Notes: generated by a model not told the origin, from the letters alone. Positions 9,479 to 18,510 are shown, numbered from the stretch's first letter. The stretch is DNA of 64,000 bases from Pseudomonas triticifolii (GCF_014358015.1 NZ_JACONV010000001.1:1-64000); one strand, 5' to 3'. A program made the numbers and translations.

Positions 9479-10999
9479 CTATTTCCAGCTCGACAACACG
9501 AACCGCGGCAACTCGTCCGGGTACGGCCTGAAGTTCAGGTCCGAGACATAGGCGTAGTTCATCGAGTAGTTGAACAGCGGCGCCCAGTAGGCCTGCTCGC
9601 TGATGCGCTGCAACGCCTTGCGGTAGTTGTCCTTGCGCACCTGCGGGTCCAGCGCGTTGTCGGCGGTCTGCAGCCAGCTCTGGACTTGCGGGTCCTTGAT
9701 ATTGTCGTCGGGGTTGCCCTTGAACCACGTGCCTGCCGAGGCGGAGGTGTCGAGGATCGAGAACGAACCCCAGGCCTGGAACGACATGGGCACCTTGCCG
9801 CCGCGCTGCTGGTCACGCAGGGCGGCGTATTTCAGGTAACGCAGCTTGGCGTTGATGCCCACGGCACGCAGATTGCCGATGATCGCCTCGACGTAGTCGC
9901 GGTCGCGGTAGGCGAAGATCTCGGTTTCAAAGCCGTTCGGATACCCTGCTTCGGCCAGCAGCGCCTTGGCTTTGGCCGGGTCGTAGTTGTAGACGGTGGC
10001 CGCTGTGGTGTCGCAACCGAACTGACCCGGGTAGCAGGCCACTTGCAGCGGTTTGCTTTCGCCGCCTACCAGTTGTGACGCCAGGCCTTCGCGGTTGATG
10101 GCATGGTTGATCGCCTGACGCACCTTCAAGTGCTTCATGGGCGAGTCGGCCGTCGAGGTGCCCCGCGCGTCGAGAATCAGAAAGCCGATGCGCATGGTCG
10201 CGCCGCTGGTGACCACCAGATTGGGCATGGCCTTGAGGTTTTCGGCCTGATCCGGCGCGACGCGCCAGGTCCAGTCGATACCGCCGGTCATCAGCTCTGC
10301 GAGGCGGGTTTCAGCGTCAGCGATCACGCGAAAGTTGATGTGGCTGATTTTTGGCTGGCCCTGCGGACTGTCCTTGAAGTAGTCCGGGTTCCTGTCCATT
10401 TTCACGCCTTCGCCCGTCGCAATGGCAATGACCTTGTACGGACCGGTGCCGATGGGTTTGCGGCTGAAGCCTGCGAGACCGACCTGCTCGAAATACTTCT
10501 TCGGAAACATGGGGACTGCGTTGGACAGGTATTCAAGTGCAGGCGGGAAGGGCTTTTTCAAGTGCACGCGGACGCTGTAGTCACCGAGCTTTTCAGCGCT
10601 CTTGATCCAGTCAACGTTCTGCACCGTGACCACCTTGGACTCGGGAGACACCACGTAATTGAGGGTGAACACCACGTCATCGGCGGTGAACGGGTCGCCG
10701 TTATGAAATTTCACGCCTTCGCGCAGCTGGAAATCAAGGGTGGTGTCGTCCACCTGTTTCCAGCTGGTCGCCAGCATCGGCTCGTACTTGCCGTTGTCGG
10801 GGTTGCGGTAGACGAGGTTGTCCCAGATAAGGCGACCGAGGATCACGCCTTCGCGCAAATCGTTGTGGTAGGGACTGATGTTTTCCGGCTCGCTGTCGGA
10901 CGCGTAAACCAGTGTGTCGTCGGCCTTGCCGGCGAAGGCGGAAAAACTGGTGAACAGGCCCAACAGCGCGATGCTGCGAGCGAAACCCTTGATGCCCAT
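9479..10999 (-). CDS. ABC transporter substrate-binding protein, family 5 (peptide type)
   Basis: A 506-residue periplasmic solute-binding protein of SBP family 5 (DppA/OppA fold). It has a Sec signal peptide (GFARSIALLGLFTSFSAFAG, cleavage near residue 23). Typical family segments include LVYASDSEPENISPYHND, LREGVKFHNGDPFTADDV and KVRQAINHAINREGL. Start at 10999 is supported by GGGAGA seven bases upstream. It is the first gene of the minus-strand importer operon and is transcribed divergently from the LysR regulator. Peptides are the usual ligand, but this family also binds opines, glutathione or nickel complexes, so the ligand stays open. Confidence 0.93.
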   Translation of the reverse strand: MGIKGFARSIALLGLFTSFSAFAGKADDTLVYASDSEPENISPYHNDLREGVILGRLIWDNLVYRNPDNGKYEPMLATSWKQVDDTTLDFQLREGVKFHNGDPFTADDVVFTLNYVVSPESKVVTVQNVDWIKSAEKLGDYSVRVHLKKPFPPALEYLSNAVPMFPKKYFEQVGLAGFSRKPIGTGPYKVIAIATGEGVKMDRNPDYFKDSPQGQPKISHINFRVIADAETRLAELMTGGIDWTWRVAPDQAENLKAMPNLVVTSGATMRIGFLILDARGTSTADSPMKHLKVRQAINHAINREGLASQLVGGESKPLQVACYPGQFGCDTTAATVYNYDPAKAKALLAEAGYPNGFETEIFAYRDRDYVEAIIGNLRAVGINAKLRYLKYAALRDQQRGGKVPMSFQAWGSFSILDTSASAGTWFKGNPDDNIKDPQVQSWLQTADNALDPQVRKDNYRKALQRISEQAYWAPLFNYSMNYAYVSDLNFRPYPDELPRFVLSSWK

Positions 11000-11193
11000 G
11001 CCGTCGTCTCCCAAAGGCGAAGTGGTTGTATCAAAGGGCAGTGGGTCGCAAATGCGAGAAGGGATGTGTTGCGCGGCCGTGATTTTCTTTTGGTCTGCCA
11101 AGGGCCTCGACATGACTCTAGGCAAAGCGTATCAATGCCACAAGCACAATATTTCGAACCTTTCATTGCCAAAAAGGCAACGCAGGAGGCGCT

Positions 11194-12102
11194 ATGCAGC
11201 TCTACGGCGTTCAATCCACCGCCTTGCGCTATTTTCTCGAAGTCGCGCGTTGCGGCTCGATCAGCGAGGCGTCCATCAGGCTAAACGTCGCGTCATCGGC
11301 GGTCAGTCGGCAGATCAGCAAGCTCGAGCGCGAACTGGACGCGGTGTTGTTCGAACGTCAGGCCCGGGGCATGGTGCTGAGTGAAGCAGGCACTCGCCTG
11401 GCAGCCTACGCCCGTAAATCCCAGCTTGAGGCCGAGCAGGTGGTGCTGGAAATCACCGAGTTGCAAGGCCTGCAACGGGGGCATGTACGGCTGGCCTGCT
11501 CCGAAGGCTTCGCCCTGGATTTTTTGCCGCAGTGCATCGCCCGGTTCCGACGGGTGTATCAGGGCATTCACTTTTCCATGGAAGTCTGCGCGCCCGCGCA
11601 GGCCACCGAACGTGTGCGTTCAGGCGATGCGGATCTGTGCCTGACCTTCAGCCTGACGCCGCAGAATGAAATCAAGGTCGAGCACGTACACAGCGGCGCG
11701 ATTTGCGCCGTGGTCAGCCCCAATCATCCGCTGGCGTCACGTACGGAAGTGGCGCTGGCCGAACTGCAGCCCTACGCGATTGCGCTGACCAACACCGATA
11801 CCACCCTGCGCCAACTGTTCGATATCTGCTGCGGCGTTCAGGGCCTGATGTTCGATCCAGTACTGACCAGCAACTACATTGGTGCGCTGCTGCGTTTCGT
11901 GCGCGAGGAGGGCGGGATCAGCCTGTCCAGCGAAATGACCCTGGACAAGCGTGTCCAGGAAAAACAGCTCAAGTCGCTGCCGATCAGCGATGAAGGCATG
12001 AAAGCGCGGCGCATCGAACTGCAAAGCATGGCCGGCCGCAACCTGCCTGCGGCCGTGGCGGCCTTTCGGGATTTTCTGATCGAGGAGTTGATGAAGACCT
12101 GA
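11194..12102 (+). CDS. LysR-type transcriptional regulator
   Basis: A 302-residue LTTR. The N-terminal winged helix-turn-helix covers residues 8-65 (ALRYFLEVARCGSISEASIR, then SAVSRQISKLERELDAVLFE), followed by the linker helix and a periplasmic-binding-protein-like effector domain from about residue 92. AGGAGG precedes the ATG. The gene is divergent from the peptide importer operon; the 194 bp between the two starts would hold its binding sites. Regulation of the importer/peptidase operon is therefore likely, but is inferred from position only. Confidence 0.92.
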   Translation: MQLYGVQSTALRYFLEVARCGSISEASIRLNVASSAVSRQISKLERELDAVLFERQARGMVLSEAGTRLAAYARKSQLEAEQVVLEITELQGLQRGHVRLACSEGFALDFLPQCIARFRRVYQGIHFSMEVCAPAQATERVRSGDADLCLTFSLTPQNEIKVEHVHSGAICAVVSPNHPLASRTEVALAELQPYAIALTNTDTTLRQLFDICCGVQGLMFDPVLTSNYIGALLRFVREEGGISLSSEMTLDKRVQEKQLKSLPISDEGMKARRIELQSMAGRNLPAAVAAFRDFLIEELMKT

Positions 12103-12187
12103 AACCTGTGACCTAAATTTTCCAAGGATGCCTGCGTATAAGGTGAGGTCCTGACACCTGTTCGGTTGATGTTGCTCGTTCGGATGA

Positions 12188-12202
12188 TGTTATAGTGTAA
12201 CA
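12188..12202 (+). promoter_or_regulatory. Zur-like operator upstream of folE2
   Basis: The 15-mer TGTTATAGTGTAACA is a near-palindrome with arms TGTTA and TAACA, matching the gamma-proteobacterial Zur box pattern as I remember it (GTTATA..TATAAC). It lies about 70 bp before the folE2 start. Zur repression of folE2 is established in several bacteria, including Pseudomonas. The match is seen in the sequence; Zur binding is inference. Confidence 0.72.
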
Positions 12203-12272
12203 AATAAGCCAGGGCGGCTTGAGGTGCCCTGTGACATCAGGCCTCGCTTGCACGGCGACGCCAGCCAACGAG

Positions 12273-13190
12273 ATGAACGACCCCATGAACAACTCCCTCC
12301 CTGATGTTGCCTTGACGGAACCGTCCTCGGCCCTGATCGCGCTTGACTGGGTCGGCATGCACGGCATCGAAGTACCAATACGCTTGAGCGAAGAGGGCGT
12401 CAGCCAATCGGTACATGCCTACGTCGACCTGCACGTTGATTTGGCCGACCCCAGCGTCAAGGGCATTCACATGTCGCGGCTGTACCGTCTGCTCGACCGC
12501 TTTGCCGAAGAGCGTGCGCTCAACGTCGCAGCGCTGTCGGACCTGCTTGAGGCCATGGTCGAAAGTCACGCCGACTGTCACTCGACCCGTGCCCGCATCA
12601 AGCTGAATTTCAACCTGCTGTGCCGCCGCCCTGCGTTGGTTACCGACGGGCTCAGCGGCTGGAAGTCCTACCCAATCGTCATTGAGGGCCTCTGGGAAGC
12701 GGGCCGTCTGTGCCTCGATTTCTCGGCAGACATCACGTATTCGTCCACCTGCCCGTGTTCGGCGGCGCTGTCGCGACAGTTGCTGGAAAGCGCGTTTATT
12801 ACCCGTTTCGACCGGCAGACCTTCGTCGACACCATGCAGGTCGCGACCTGGCTGCGCGAGCATGGCTCGCTGGCCACGCCGCACAGCCAGCGCAGCGTGG
12901 CGACGGTTCAGGTACGCGTGCCGGAACATGTCACCGAGCTGGGTCTTATGACGCTGATCGACACTGCCGAGCGTGCGCTGGGGACGCCGGTCCAGACGGC
13001 CGTCAAGCGCGCCGACGAGCAGGCTTTTGCACGGCTCAATGGCCAGAACCTGATGTATGTCGAAGACGCCGCCCGCAAGGTCCAGCAGGCGCTCGAAGGC
13101 CTGTACCCGGCCTCGTGCGTCAGCGTGCGCCATTTCGAAAGCCTGCACCCACACGATGCCGCTGCACAAACGTCTACCTACCCGTCCTGA
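12273..13190 (+). CDS. folE2: GTP cyclohydrolase FolE2 (type IB)
   Basis: A protein of about 300 residues, of the GCYH-IB family, which makes 7,8-dihydroneopterin triphosphate from GTP as the first step of folate synthesis. Unlike FolE it does not need zinc. Recognisable parts are KGIHMSRLYRLLDRF, ESHADCHSTRARIKLNFNL and the Cys-containing STCPCSAALSRQL segment. The start is uncertain: ATGs at 12273 and 12285 are both in frame and neither has a strong ribosome site. A Zur-like box lies upstream and a gamma-carbonic anhydrase gene follows after 11 bp. The same pair occurs in the Pseudomonas aeruginosa Zur regulon, where the enzyme substitutes for zinc-dependent FolE in zinc shortage. Confidence 0.9.
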   Translation: MNDPMNNSLPDVALTEPSSALIALDWVGMHGIEVPIRLSEEGVSQSVHAYVDLHVDLADPSVKGIHMSRLYRLLDRFAEERALNVAALSDLLEAMVESHADCHSTRARIKLNFNLLCRRPALVTDGLSGWKSYPIVIEGLWEAGRLCLDFSADITYSSTCPCSAALSRQLLESAFITRFDRQTFVDTMQVATWLREHGSLATPHSQRSVATVQVRVPEHVTELGLMTLIDTAERALGTPVQTAVKRADEQAFARLNGQNLMYVEDAARKVQQALEGLYPASCVSVRHFESLHPHDAAAQTSTYPS

Positions 13191-13201
13191 GGCTTGCCAC
13201 C

Positions 13202-13762
13202 GTGATCCGTAAAAACCCGTCCGGCCATTTGCCGGTAATTGCTGAATCCGCCTACATCGACAAGACCGCGATTATCTGCGGCAAGGTCATCATCCAGGAC
13301 AACGTGTTCGTCGGGCCTTATGCGGTGATCCGCGCCGATGAAGTCGATGCCACCGGCGACATGGAACCCATTGTGATCGGCGCCAACTCCAACATTCAGG
13401 ACGGCGTGGTGATCCACTCCAAGTCTGGAGCAGCAGTGAACATCGGCGAGTTCACCTCGATTGCGCACCGCTCCATCGTGCACGGACCTTGTCAGGTTGG
13501 TGACCGGGTATTCATCGGCTTCAACAGCGTGCTGTTCAACTGCAAGGTCGGCAACGGCAGTGTGGTGCGCCACAACTCGGTGGTCGATGGCCGCGACCTG
13601 CCGGAACATTTTTACGTGCCGTCCACTACCCGGATCGGGCCTAATACCGACCTGTCGCAATTTCCACCGGTGAGCATTTCGGCCTCGGAGTTTTCCGAAG
13701 ACGTGGCGCACACCAATATCGATCTGGTGCGCGGCTACAAGGCGCTGCAGAACGAGTTTTAA
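13202..13762 (+). CDS. Gamma-class carbonic anhydrase family protein
   Basis: A 186-residue left-handed beta-helix (hexapeptide-repeat) protein. It starts with GTG at 13202, with GAGG eight bases upstream. The repeats run from about residue 13 (SAYIDKTAIICGKVIIQDNVFVGP is the first turn region). The three metal-ligand histidines of the family appear in VVIHSKSG and IAHRSIVHG. Gamma-CAs can use iron or cobalt in place of zinc, consistent with the Zur-linked position behind folE2, with which it is probably co-transcribed. Catalytic activity is not assured; many hexapeptide proteins of this group have other or unknown activities. Confidence 0.85.
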   Translation: MIRKNPSGHLPVIAESAYIDKTAIICGKVIIQDNVFVGPYAVIRADEVDATGDMEPIVIGANSNIQDGVVIHSKSGAAVNIGEFTSIAHRSIVHGPCQVGDRVFIGFNSVLFNCKVGNGSVVRHNSVVDGRDLPEHFYVPSTTRIGPNTDLSQFPPVSISASEFSEDVAHTNIDLVRGYKALQNEF

Positions 13763-13774
13763 CCGGTGTCGAAG

Positions 13775-13801
13775 GGCTTCCCGTTTCTGTACCGGGAAGC
13801 C
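13775..13801. terminator. Hairpin after the folE2 / gamma-CA pair
   Basis: The arms GGCTTCCCG (13775-13783) and CGGGAAGCC (13793-13801) pair perfectly around a nine-base loop. It sits 13 bp past the gamma-CA stop. There is no clear U-run, so it may be only a weak terminator or an RNA 3'-end stabiliser. Confidence 0.45.
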
Positions 13802-13855
13802 AGCAATACACAGGACAATCGACACTGCCCATCCCATCACGGACCCTGACCCTTC

Positions 13856-15022
13856 ATGACGACAGCTGTTCATCCCACCCGTGCGCCGGCTTCCCGGCTG
13901 CGCTCCATCGACGCTCTTCGCGGGCTGATCATTCTTTTTATGCTGCTGGACCACGTACGGGAAACCTTCTTCCTGCACCGCCAGGTGCTGGACCCTATGG
14001 AGGTGGCAAGCACTGAGCCCGATCTGTTTTTCAGCCGTTTGCTGGCGCACCTGTGTGCGCCCCTGTTCGTGTTGCTGACCGGGCTGTCTGCGTACCTGTA
14101 TGGCGAAAAGTACAGCGGCCGGGCGGATGTCTCGGCGTTCCTGCTCAAGCGCGGCCTGTTTCTGATTGCTCTTGAATTCACGCTGGTGAGCTTCGCCTGG
14201 ACGTTCCAGTTCCCACCGACCGTGATCTACCTGCAGGTGATCTGGGCCATTGGCCTGAGCATGGTGGCGCTGTCGGCGATGGTGTACCTGCCGCGCTGGG
14301 CGCTGGTGGTCATCGGCGTGGTGATCATTGCCGGTCATAACCTGCTTGATTCACTGCACTTCGGTGTCGAGTCGGCCATGCACATTCCCTGGGCCATCCT
14401 GCATGACCGTGGCTGGATCGACGTCTCGGACAACCTGCGTTTCCGGACCTCGTATCCGTTGCTGCCGTGGATCGGCATCATCGCGCTGGGTTATGCCGCC
14501 GGGCCTTGGTTCTCGGCCGGTTACGACGCGACATCACGCCGCGCCAAATTGTGGATGTGCGGGCTGGGCGCGCTGGTGGGTTTCATGGTGCTGCGCCTGA
14601 TCAACGGCTACGGTGAAAAACCGTGGAGTGTAGGCGAGACCGAGCTGCAGACCGTGATGAGCTTTCTGAACATCACCAAGTACCCGCCGTCGTTGCTGTT
14701 CATCAGCCTGACGCTGGGCATCGGCATGCTGATCCTGATCGCCTTCGAACGGTGTCAGGAAAAAGGCTGGCTGCGGCCGCTGGTGGTGCTGGGCTCGGCA
14801 CCAATGTTCTTCTACCTGCTGCACCTGTACGTGCTGAAGGTTCTGTACCTGATTGCGCTGGCGATCTGGGGCAAGAACCAGGGCAACTACTTTGGCTTCG
14901 ACCACATGTGGGGTGTCTGGCTGACATCGGTCGTGCTGGCGGTGGTGTTGTTCCCGGCCGTGCGCTGGTTCGCCTCGCTGAAGGCCCGGCGTCGGGATAT
15001 CACCTGGTTGAAGTATTTGTAA
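13856..15022 (+). CDS. DUF1624 membrane acyltransferase-like protein
   Basis: A 388-residue inner-membrane protein with about ten predicted helices. The opening SRLRSIDALRGLIILFMLLDHVRETF is characteristic of the DUF1624 / heparan-alpha-glucosaminide N-acetyltransferase-like group (related to the acyltransferase-3 style of membrane enzymes), with the invariant Asp-Ala-Leu-Arg-Gly and Asp-His. The C-terminus is basic (KARRRDITWLKYL). It lies 93 bp after the gamma-CA gene, with a hairpin between, so its membership in the Zur-linked unit is uncertain. A role in acetylating a cell-envelope sugar is possible, but the substrate is unknown. Confidence 0.8.
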   Translation: MTTAVHPTRAPASRLRSIDALRGLIILFMLLDHVRETFFLHRQVLDPMEVASTEPDLFFSRLLAHLCAPLFVLLTGLSAYLYGEKYSGRADVSAFLLKRGLFLIALEFTLVSFAWTFQFPPTVIYLQVIWAIGLSMVALSAMVYLPRWALVVIGVVIIAGHNLLDSLHFGVESAMHIPWAILHDRGWIDVSDNLRFRTSYPLLPWIGIIALGYAAGPWFSAGYDATSRRAKLWMCGLGALVGFMVLRLINGYGEKPWSVGETELQTVMSFLNITKYPPSLLFISLTLGIGMLILIAFERCQEKGWLRPLVVLGSAPMFFYLLHLYVLKVLYLIALAIWGKNQGNYFGFDHMWGVWLTSVVLAVVLFPAVRWFASLKARRRDITWLKYL

Positions 15023-15366
15023 AAAGATCGCCGCCATGACGACGCTCTAAATGTGGAAGGGGGCTTGCCCCTGAAGACGTCAGCTCAGGCGCTGGAGATG
15101 CAGCGCATGTATTGACCCCTTCGCAGGCAAGCTTCCTCTTATCACACTGAACAAACTCGATTTCGTGGGAGCGGACTTGTCCGCGAAAAGGCCGGTACAT
15201 CCGACGAATGTGCAGTGGTTCAACTACTGCATTCGCGGACAAGTCCGCTCCCACCCAGTTTGCTGCACGACATCCCTGCGTCGAAGACGTGGTGGGGCCT
15301 CCCACAAGTGCGGTGTGGTTCGGCCGGTCATGCAGAGCCTGCAAGACCGGCTGAATCTGAAACGCA
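15023..15366. repeat. Repeat-bearing intergenic region with two inverted repeat pairs
   Basis: No gene is supported. A perfect inverted pair has arms 15164-15187 (CGTGGGAGCGGACTTGTCCG plus CGAA; the outermost base is unpaired) and 15232-15255 (its reverse complement). This is a second REP sequence class, differing from the GGCGGCTTGCCGGCGATG class elsewhere. A more diverged pair lies at about 15053-15075 and 15121-15140 (GGGGGCTTGCCCC / GCAAGCTTCC). Confidence 0.8.
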
Positions 15367-16095
15367 TCAGTCGTGGTGCGCTTCACCGACAAAGCTCAGC
15401 GAGGTGAACAGGCCGCGCTCGGCGATATCGGCGTTGTCCTTCACTGGCAGCGTCACTTCAGCTGCGATGATGTTCAAGCCTTCGTTACGCACCACCACAG
15501 TGGCCATGCCCTGAGCATCCGTTTCGGCACTCACCACATCCGGCGCGCTGCGGTAATCACCGATCAGTTTGATGCCCGCCGCAGGCTTGCCGTCGACCAA
15601 TACCTTCACCGGCAGCGGCTTGCCGACACCGACCTTGAGGGGGTCAGCCTGGGGCACGATGACGAAGTTGAGTTTCTCAAACGTCGGCAGTTTCGCGCCT
15701 TCTTCATAAATCGCCACGCTGTATTTGAACGTATGGATCGAGTCGGTTCCATTGGGCACCTTGCTGCGTCCCTCGTTGATCCATTTCTTCTGCGCATTGC
15801 GGGTCCACATGCCATTGTCCAGCGCGACCGACATGATGGCCGGTGGCTTGACCGGCACCAGGCGTGCGTGATCCTCCAGGCGTTGCACCGTCACCGGAAT
15901 CATCCGGCCTTGAAGGTCATACGCCCAGGCGCCGCTGACTTTCTGCGGCTTGAATGCGTTGTCTTCGGCGCCATGGCCGTAGACCACTTCGATGTTGCCG
16001 CGGCGCTGTTCGGTCCACAGACCATGAGCACTGACCTGAGCGGCGAACAGTGCGCTGAGCAGGCTCAAGGCCACGAGCGGTTTTGCTGAAAGCAT
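15367..16095 (-). CDS. DUF4198 periplasmic protein, probably metal-related
   Basis: A 242-residue exported protein with a clear Sec signal peptide (AKPLVALSLLSALFAAQVSA, cleavage before HGLW), so the mature protein begins with a histidine. The body resembles DUF4198 proteins (beta-rich, with VKVLVDGKPAAGIKLIGDY and TDAQGMATVVV, an Ig-like segment). Members are often found with nickel/cobalt or other metal uptake genes. It lies 52 bp downstream of the TonB-dependent receptor on the same strand and is probably co-transcribed from the Zur-like promoter. Periplasmic metal binding or delivery is plausible but inferred from context. Confidence 0.8.
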   Translation of the reverse strand: MLSAKPLVALSLLSALFAAQVSAHGLWTEQRRGNIEVVYGHGAEDNAFKPQKVSGAWAYDLQGRMIPVTVQRLEDHARLVPVKPPAIMSVALDNGMWTRNAQKKWINEGRSKVPNGTDSIHTFKYSVAIYEEGAKLPTFEKLNFVIVPQADPLKVGVGKPLPVKVLVDGKPAAGIKLIGDYRSAPDVVSAETDAQGMATVVVRNEGLNIIAAEVTLPVKDNADIAERGLFTSLSFVGEAHHD

Positions 16096-16147
16096 GGTGC
16101 ATCCTTGTTGTTTTTCAGTTGGAAGTAAAAGGGGAGCGGGTGAAGCA

Positions 16148-18268
16148 TCAGAGATTCAGTGTCAGGCTGACCGTGAAGTTACGCGGCTCGCCGGGCGCTA
16201 CCCAATAGTTGCTGTAGGAGCGCTCGTAATATTTTTCATCGAAAATATTGTTGAGGTTCAAACCCACGGTCACGTTTTCGCTGGCTTTGTAGTGCGCCAG
16301 CAGATCGACAGTCTGGTAGGCGGGCAGCTCGAAACTGGTGCCTGACTCACCTGAACGGTCACCGACATAGGTGTAGGCCGCGCCCACATCCGAGCCGCGC
16401 AACACACCTTCCTGGAACTCGTAGACGCCCAACAGGCTACCACTGTGCCTGGCCACGCCGAGAATAGGGCTGCCGGTCGGAATCGTGCGATCCCCCTTGG
16501 TCACTTCAGCGTCGATGTAGGCGTAGGCACCGATCACGCGAACCGCTTCGGTCACTTGCCCGGTGAATTGCAGGTCGAAACCCTGACTGCGTGCCTTGCC
16601 CACGGCACGGTTGGTGTCGGTGGACGGGTCCAGGGCCAGCACGTTTTCCTTCTCGATGTGGAACGCCGACAGCGTGGTACTGAGGCGGTCATCAAACAGC
16701 TCGCTCTTGATACCCGCCTCGTAACCGACGCCTTCTTCCGGATCGAACGTGTTGCCTGACGCGTCGAGTCCGTTGTTGGGTTTGAACGAGGTTGAGACGT
16801 TGGTGAACAGGCCGATTTGTGGCGTGAGCTGGTAAAGAAGGCCCGCACGTTGAGTAAACGCGTCGTGGCGCTGGCCGGAGGTCCGATTCGTGGTGTAGTC
16901 GTCGACTTGTTGATCGAAATGCTCGAAGCGCGCACCGATCATGCCGCGCAGTTTCTCGGTGAAAACGATCTGGTCCTGCAGGTTCAGCGCACGGCTTTCC
17001 ACGTGTTCGAAGAAGTCAGTGCCGGAGCGGGCGCCATTGGGTTTCGGCTGGCCGTAGACCGGGTTGTAAAGATCAATGGCATAGCTGCTGCCTGCAACAG
17101 GCGCAATGTTGGTCACGCGCTCGTTCTTGCGGTAGTTCTCGTATTCAGTGCCGATCAGCACTTCGTGCTCAAGCCCCAGTCCCTCGAAACGGCCGCGCAG
17201 CTCCAGCTGGGTGATGCTGTCGTGCCAATGGTTATCGCGTTCGCGATAGCGCCGGTTGACGGTTCGGCCATCGGCACTCAATGGACGCGACTCACTGGCG
17301 TACCCTGACATCTCGCCCTGCTTGTAGTGGCTGGCCAGACGCAGCGACCAGATGTCATTAAGTTGATGATCCAGCGCGAACTGGACCATGTTGTTGTCGT
17401 TATCAATGTCGTCGTCCGGCTCGCCGAGGAAGGTTGAACGCGACACACCGCTCCACTTGTTGTTGGGCGCGACCACGCCACGGTCGAAGGTTGATGTGTG
17501 ACGGACGAATTCGGTCTCTACCAACAACTGGGTATCGGGATTCAGCTGCCAGCTGAAGGAGGGGACCACGAAAACCCGCTTGCTCTCGACGTGATCACGA
17601 AAGCTGTTGTTGTCCTCAACCGCCAGATTCACCCGAGACAGCAGCCTGCCTTCCTCATCGAGCGGGGTGTTGACGTCCAGTGCGGTGCGATAACGGTCCC
17701 AACTGCCAGCGCTGGTCTGCAATGTTGTAAAGGCTTCACGCTGCGGTTTCTTGGTGACAATGTTGACGGTGCCGCCCGGATCGCCACGCCCGTAGAGGCT
17801 GGCCGCAGGACCTTTGAGCACTTCGATGCGTTCGATATTTGCAGCATCGGGAGTAGCAGGGTAACCCCGATTGGCGCTGAAGCCGTCCTTGTAGAACTCG
17901 GACGTAGTGAAGCCGCGAATGCTGTACTCGTAGAGGGTCAGGCCGCCGAAGTTATTCTGTTTGGACACGCCACCGGCGAAGTCCAGCGCGCGTTCCACGC
18001 TGTTGCTGCCCAGGTCCTTCAGCACTGAGGCAGGCACCACACTGATCGACTGCGGGATGTCCTTGATCGCGGTATCGGTCTTGGTGGCTGTGGCAGAGCG
18101 GGTCGCCCGATAGCCCTGGACGGGGCTGGTTGCCGTTTCGTATTGATAGTCGGAGGTGACGTTGACGCTTTCCAGCTCGAGGGTGTGTGGCTGTTCTTCC
18201 GCAAAACCGTTATTGCCCAGCATCCCGATGGCCAAGCCTGCCAGAGACGCAATTCTACGAGACGACAT
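16148..18268 (-). CDS. TonB-dependent receptor, siderophore-receptor type, likely metal(-chelate) uptake
   Basis: A 706-residue outer-membrane receptor. It has a signal peptide (ASLAGLAIGMLGNNGFA), a TonB-box-like segment around LELESVNV, the plug domain (residues about 55-160 with IPQSISVVPASVLKDLGSNS, then IERIEVLKGPAASLYGRGDP), and a beta-barrel ending in the C-terminal aromatic pattern (NFTVSLTLNL). It looks like the FpvA/FhuE class. A Zur-like site lies 23-36 bp upstream of the ATG, and a DUF4198 gene follows. I therefore infer zinc or a zincophore as cargo rather than iron; a ferric siderophore remains possible. Confidence 0.9.
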   Translation of the reverse strand: MSSRRIASLAGLAIGMLGNNGFAEEQPHTLELESVNVTSDYQYETATSPVQGYRATRSATATKTDTAIKDIPQSISVVPASVLKDLGSNSVERALDFAGGVSKQNNFGGLTLYEYSIRGFTTSEFYKDGFSANRGYPATPDAANIERIEVLKGPAASLYGRGDPGGTVNIVTKKPQREAFTTLQTSAGSWDRYRTALDVNTPLDEEGRLLSRVNLAVEDNNSFRDHVESKRVFVVPSFSWQLNPDTQLLVETEFVRHTSTFDRGVVAPNNKWSGVSRSTFLGEPDDDIDNDNNMVQFALDHQLNDIWSLRLASHYKQGEMSGYASESRPLSADGRTVNRRYRERDNHWHDSITQLELRGRFEGLGLEHEVLIGTEYENYRKNERVTNIAPVAGSSYAIDLYNPVYGQPKPNGARSGTDFFEHVESRALNLQDQIVFTEKLRGMIGARFEHFDQQVDDYTTNRTSGQRHDAFTQRAGLLYQLTPQIGLFTNVSTSFKPNNGLDASGNTFDPEEGVGYEAGIKSELFDDRLSTTLSAFHIEKENVLALDPSTDTNRAVGKARSQGFDLQFTGQVTEAVRVIGAYAYIDAEVTKGDRTIPTGSPILGVARHSGSLLGVYEFQEGVLRGSDVGAAYTYVGDRSGESGTSFELPAYQTVDLLAHYKASENVTVGLNLNNIFDEKYYERSYSNYWVAPGEPRNFTVSLTLNL

Positions 18269-18290
18269 GTGAGACTTCCTGATGGTTATA

Positions 18291-18304
18291 GATACAATAT
18301 AACA
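18291..18304 (-). promoter_or_regulatory. Zur-like operator upstream of the TonB-dependent receptor
   Basis: On the minus strand the site reads TGTTATATTGTATC, an imperfect dyad with arms GTTAT and GTATC, close to the same pattern as the site before folE2. Its position just upstream of the receptor start codon suits repression. I saw no good Fur box in the same region. Confidence 0.58.
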
Positions 18305-18474
18305 TCTCCGTTGAGAATTGTTTCTGTTTGTGAATGTAACAAGATGTGATTTTTTTGCAGCACGCAGTCACCTGCCATTGACGACACGTCTCGTATGGCG
18401 TCGCAGGCGCAGTCCTTGCGGGTATCTTTATCCGGGGACAGCGTATCGAGAAGGGGAGGTTTTTGACGCGAGGG

Positions 18475-18510
18475 TTCATGCGCAACGCGGTTATCCGCGC
18501 TGCGCATGAA
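18475..18510. terminator. Long hairpin between the receptor promoter and the Nramp-like gene
   Basis: The outer arms TTCATGCGCA (18475-18484) and TGCGCATGAA (18501-18510) pair perfectly, with a further GCGG/CCGC inner pairing. It lies 20 bp past the stop of the minus-strand Nramp-like gene. No U-run follows on either strand, so it may be a Rho-independent terminator of low strength or an insulating structure. Confidence 0.45.

Noticed and set aside
18291-18345. Fur box before the TonB-dependent receptor
   Set aside because: No run close to GATAATGATAATCATTATC is present; the dyad fits a Zur site better.
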